This document shows positions 4,082-5,367 of a stretch of 5,367 bases of DNA, one piece after another (position 1 is the first letter of the stretch; each line of letters opens with the position of its first letter). The translations under genes and the position numbers were made by a program. The DNA is from Chloroflexota bacterium (GTDB taxonomy: Bacteria > Chloroflexota > Chloroflexia > Thermomicrobiales > UBA6265): positions 1 through 5,367 of the forward strand of contig JAHWJF010000296.1 of NCBI GenBank assembly GCA_019348515.1, given 5' to 3'. The notes below the pieces were generated by a model. It ran no database searches, had not been told where the DNA came from, and saw only the letters and a program-made list of their open reading frames with translations.

Positions 4082-5367
4082 TCACGCGTCACTCGGTGGT
4101 TCACCGCCACGCACGAGCCGCTCGATCCGTTGCTCGGCCACGCCGATCATCAGCCGGGCCTTGTCCATAGGCCGCGCCTTTGCAAGCTCCAGCACAGCCC
4201 GGGCATATTCGACGTGGGTGAAGAGGAGGGGACTATTGCCCAGGAAGGTCCCGGCTCGGGCGTCGATCTCCTCGGCAAAGAGTCCCAAGTCGCCGGCGAT
4301 CGGCTCGACCCGTGCCAGAATCGCCTCTGCATCGTCAGGCCGTCCCATCATCGCGTAGGTCGTGGCCAGCCAGAAGGTGCAGGGGAGGAACGCCCCCTCG
4401 AATTCCCCGAGCGGCAAATCGTCGTGCCCCGGAGTCTCGGCGGCGATGAACCGGTGAACCAACCCGTTGACGGTGAGCGACGCGGCGATCTGTTCGACGG
4501 TGGCGACCACGCGGGGGTGATAAGCCGGCAGGAAGCCCATGACCGGGATGAGCAAGGCGGCGGCATCGAGAGTATCCGCGTCGTAACGCTGCGTGAAGGC
4601 GCCGAGCCGATCGCTCCACCCGCGCGCCATCACTTCGGCGTGGATCGCGTCCATCGCCGTCAGCCAGGCATCGATCTCGTCACCGTGACCCGTCCGCTTG
4701 GCGATCTCGACCGCGCGCTGGAGGGTCACCCAGCTCATGACCTTGCTACTGACGTAGTGCTGGTGGCCGGGGAGCTCCCAGATCCCACTGTCGGGGAGTT
4801 GCCAGTTGGCCACCGTGTAGTCGGCCGCCGTCCGGATCAAGCGCCAATACGCTTCGCGCCAGTCACCGCCTTGCTTTAGATAGATCAGGGCACAGTCCGC
4901 GAGGTAGCCGAGCGAGTCGAGCTGACGCTGGTCGAAGGCATGGTTGCCGATGCGCACCGGGAGTGATTCGCGATATCCAGCGCGGTCGCGACGCTCCTGC
5001 TGGGTCAGGTCGGTGCCGCCAGTGACCCGGTAGACCACCTGCAGCGGAGAGTCAGTGGAGGAGCCCAGGTTAGCTAGCCAATCCATATACCGGCGCGCGG
5101 TCTCCCGATCGCCAAGGAGCGAGAGGATCGCCAGCGAGAGCGAGGCGTCCCGCACCCACGCGAAGCGATAGTCGTAATTGCGGTCGCCGCCGATCCGCTC
5201 CGGGAGCGACGTAGTCGGTGCTGCGACGAGCGAGCCGGTTGGCGCGTAACTGAGCAAGTGCACGGTCTGCGCCGTGCGCCGCATCCGATGGCCACGGGGG
5301 CCGGTGTACGTCAGGTCCCGAGTCCAGGTCTCCCAATAGTGAATGCTCTTGGTCAGCATCTCCTGAG
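4082..5367 (-). CDS. Glycoside hydrolase family 15 protein (glucoamylase/trehalase type), 5' partial
   Basis: The frame is open for 427 residues from the right edge to TGA at 4082-4084. An ATG at 5359 exists, but the two codons before it are also open, and GH15 proteins of this type are usually about 600 residues with an extra N-terminal beta domain, so the true start lies beyond the window. Counting from that ATG, the (alpha/alpha)6 catalytic barrel shows VAAPTTSLPERIGG (45-58), YRFAWVRDAS (64-73, with substrate-site R70-D71), FDQRQLDSLGYLADC (142-156), SGIWE (191-195, predicted general acid E195) and FAEEID (361-366, predicted base E363 by analogy with fungal glucoamylase). No signal peptide is visible because the N-terminus is missing; relatives of this type are usually cytoplasmic. 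It would hydrolyse alpha-glucosidic bonds, releasing glucose from oligosaccharides, glucans or trehalose; the substrate cannot be settled from these motifs. It is convergent with the regulator pair. Confidence 0.93.
   Translation of the reverse strand, partial: QEMLTKSIHYWETWTRDLTYTGPRGHRMRRTAQTVHLLSYAPTGSLVAAPTTSLPERIGGDRNYDYRFAWVRDASLSLAILSLLGDRETARRYMDWLANLGSSTDSPLQVVYRVTGGTDLTQQERRDRAGYRESLPVRIGNHAFDQRQLDSLGYLADCALIYLKQGGDWREAYWRLIRTAADYTVANWQLPDSGIWELPGHQHYVSSKVMSWVTLQRAVEIAKRTGHGDEIDAWLTAMDAIHAEVMARGWSDRLGAFTQRYDADTLDAAALLIPVMGFLPAYHPRVVATVEQIAASLTVNGLVHRFIAAETPGHDDLPLGEFEGAFLPCTFWLATTYAMMGRPDDAEAILARVEPIAGDLGLFAEEIDARAGTFLGNSPLLFTHVEYARAVLELAKARPMDKARLMIGVAEQRIERLVRGGEPPSDA

Noticed and set aside
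4130..4879. A 249-codon open frame on the plus strand
   Set aside because: It is a shadow of the GH15 gene, whose catalytic motifs lie on the minus strand.

Overview
This is a GC-rich bacterial window with tightly packed genes. The gene content, and the recurring Ala-Thr-Pro stretches next to signal peptides in the secreted proteins, resemble Chloroflexota of the Thermomicrobia/Sphaerobacter type. That placement is an inference from style; no RNA gene or marker fixes it.

Layout, left to right. Minus strand 1-1684: a Sec-exported beta-propeller protein of the PQQ-dependent sugar (glucose/sorbosone) dehydrogenase type. After a Met-Ala-Thr-Pro linker it begins a cupredoxin-like domain, which the left edge of the window cuts off. 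Minus strand 1764-2417, immediately upstream and probably in the same operon: a 217-residue Tat-exported protein of unknown function. Positions 2418-2630 are a 213-base divergent control region. It holds a CRP-like palindrome, a good -10 hexamer for the leftward operon and two inverted repeats in the rightward leader. Plus strand 2631-3320 and 3317-4009: two Crp/Fnr-family regulators overlapping by 4 bases, so probably translationally coupled. Positions 4010-4081 hold a perfect 10-bp hairpin, a likely shared terminator between convergent genes. Minus strand 4082-5367: the C-terminal two thirds of a GH15 glucoamylase/trehalase-type enzyme whose start lies beyond the right edge.

Working model (inference): the paired regulators control the divergent operon of two exported proteins. 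The CRP-like site is centred about 41 bases upstream of the predicted leftward transcription start, the classic class II activation distance. The exported dehydrogenase would oxidise a sugar or alcohol outside the membrane and could pass electrons to its own C-terminal copper domain. The Tat protein is an uncharacterised partner. The GH15 enzyme is convergent and transcriptionally separate; it would release glucose from alpha-glucans or trehalose, so any link to the dehydrogenase is only thematic.

I see no CRISPR array, tRNA, rRNA, insertion sequence or phage gene. The most unusual points are the propeller-cupredoxin fusion, the unknown Tat protein beside it, and the coupled pair of non-identical Crp/Fnr regulators.
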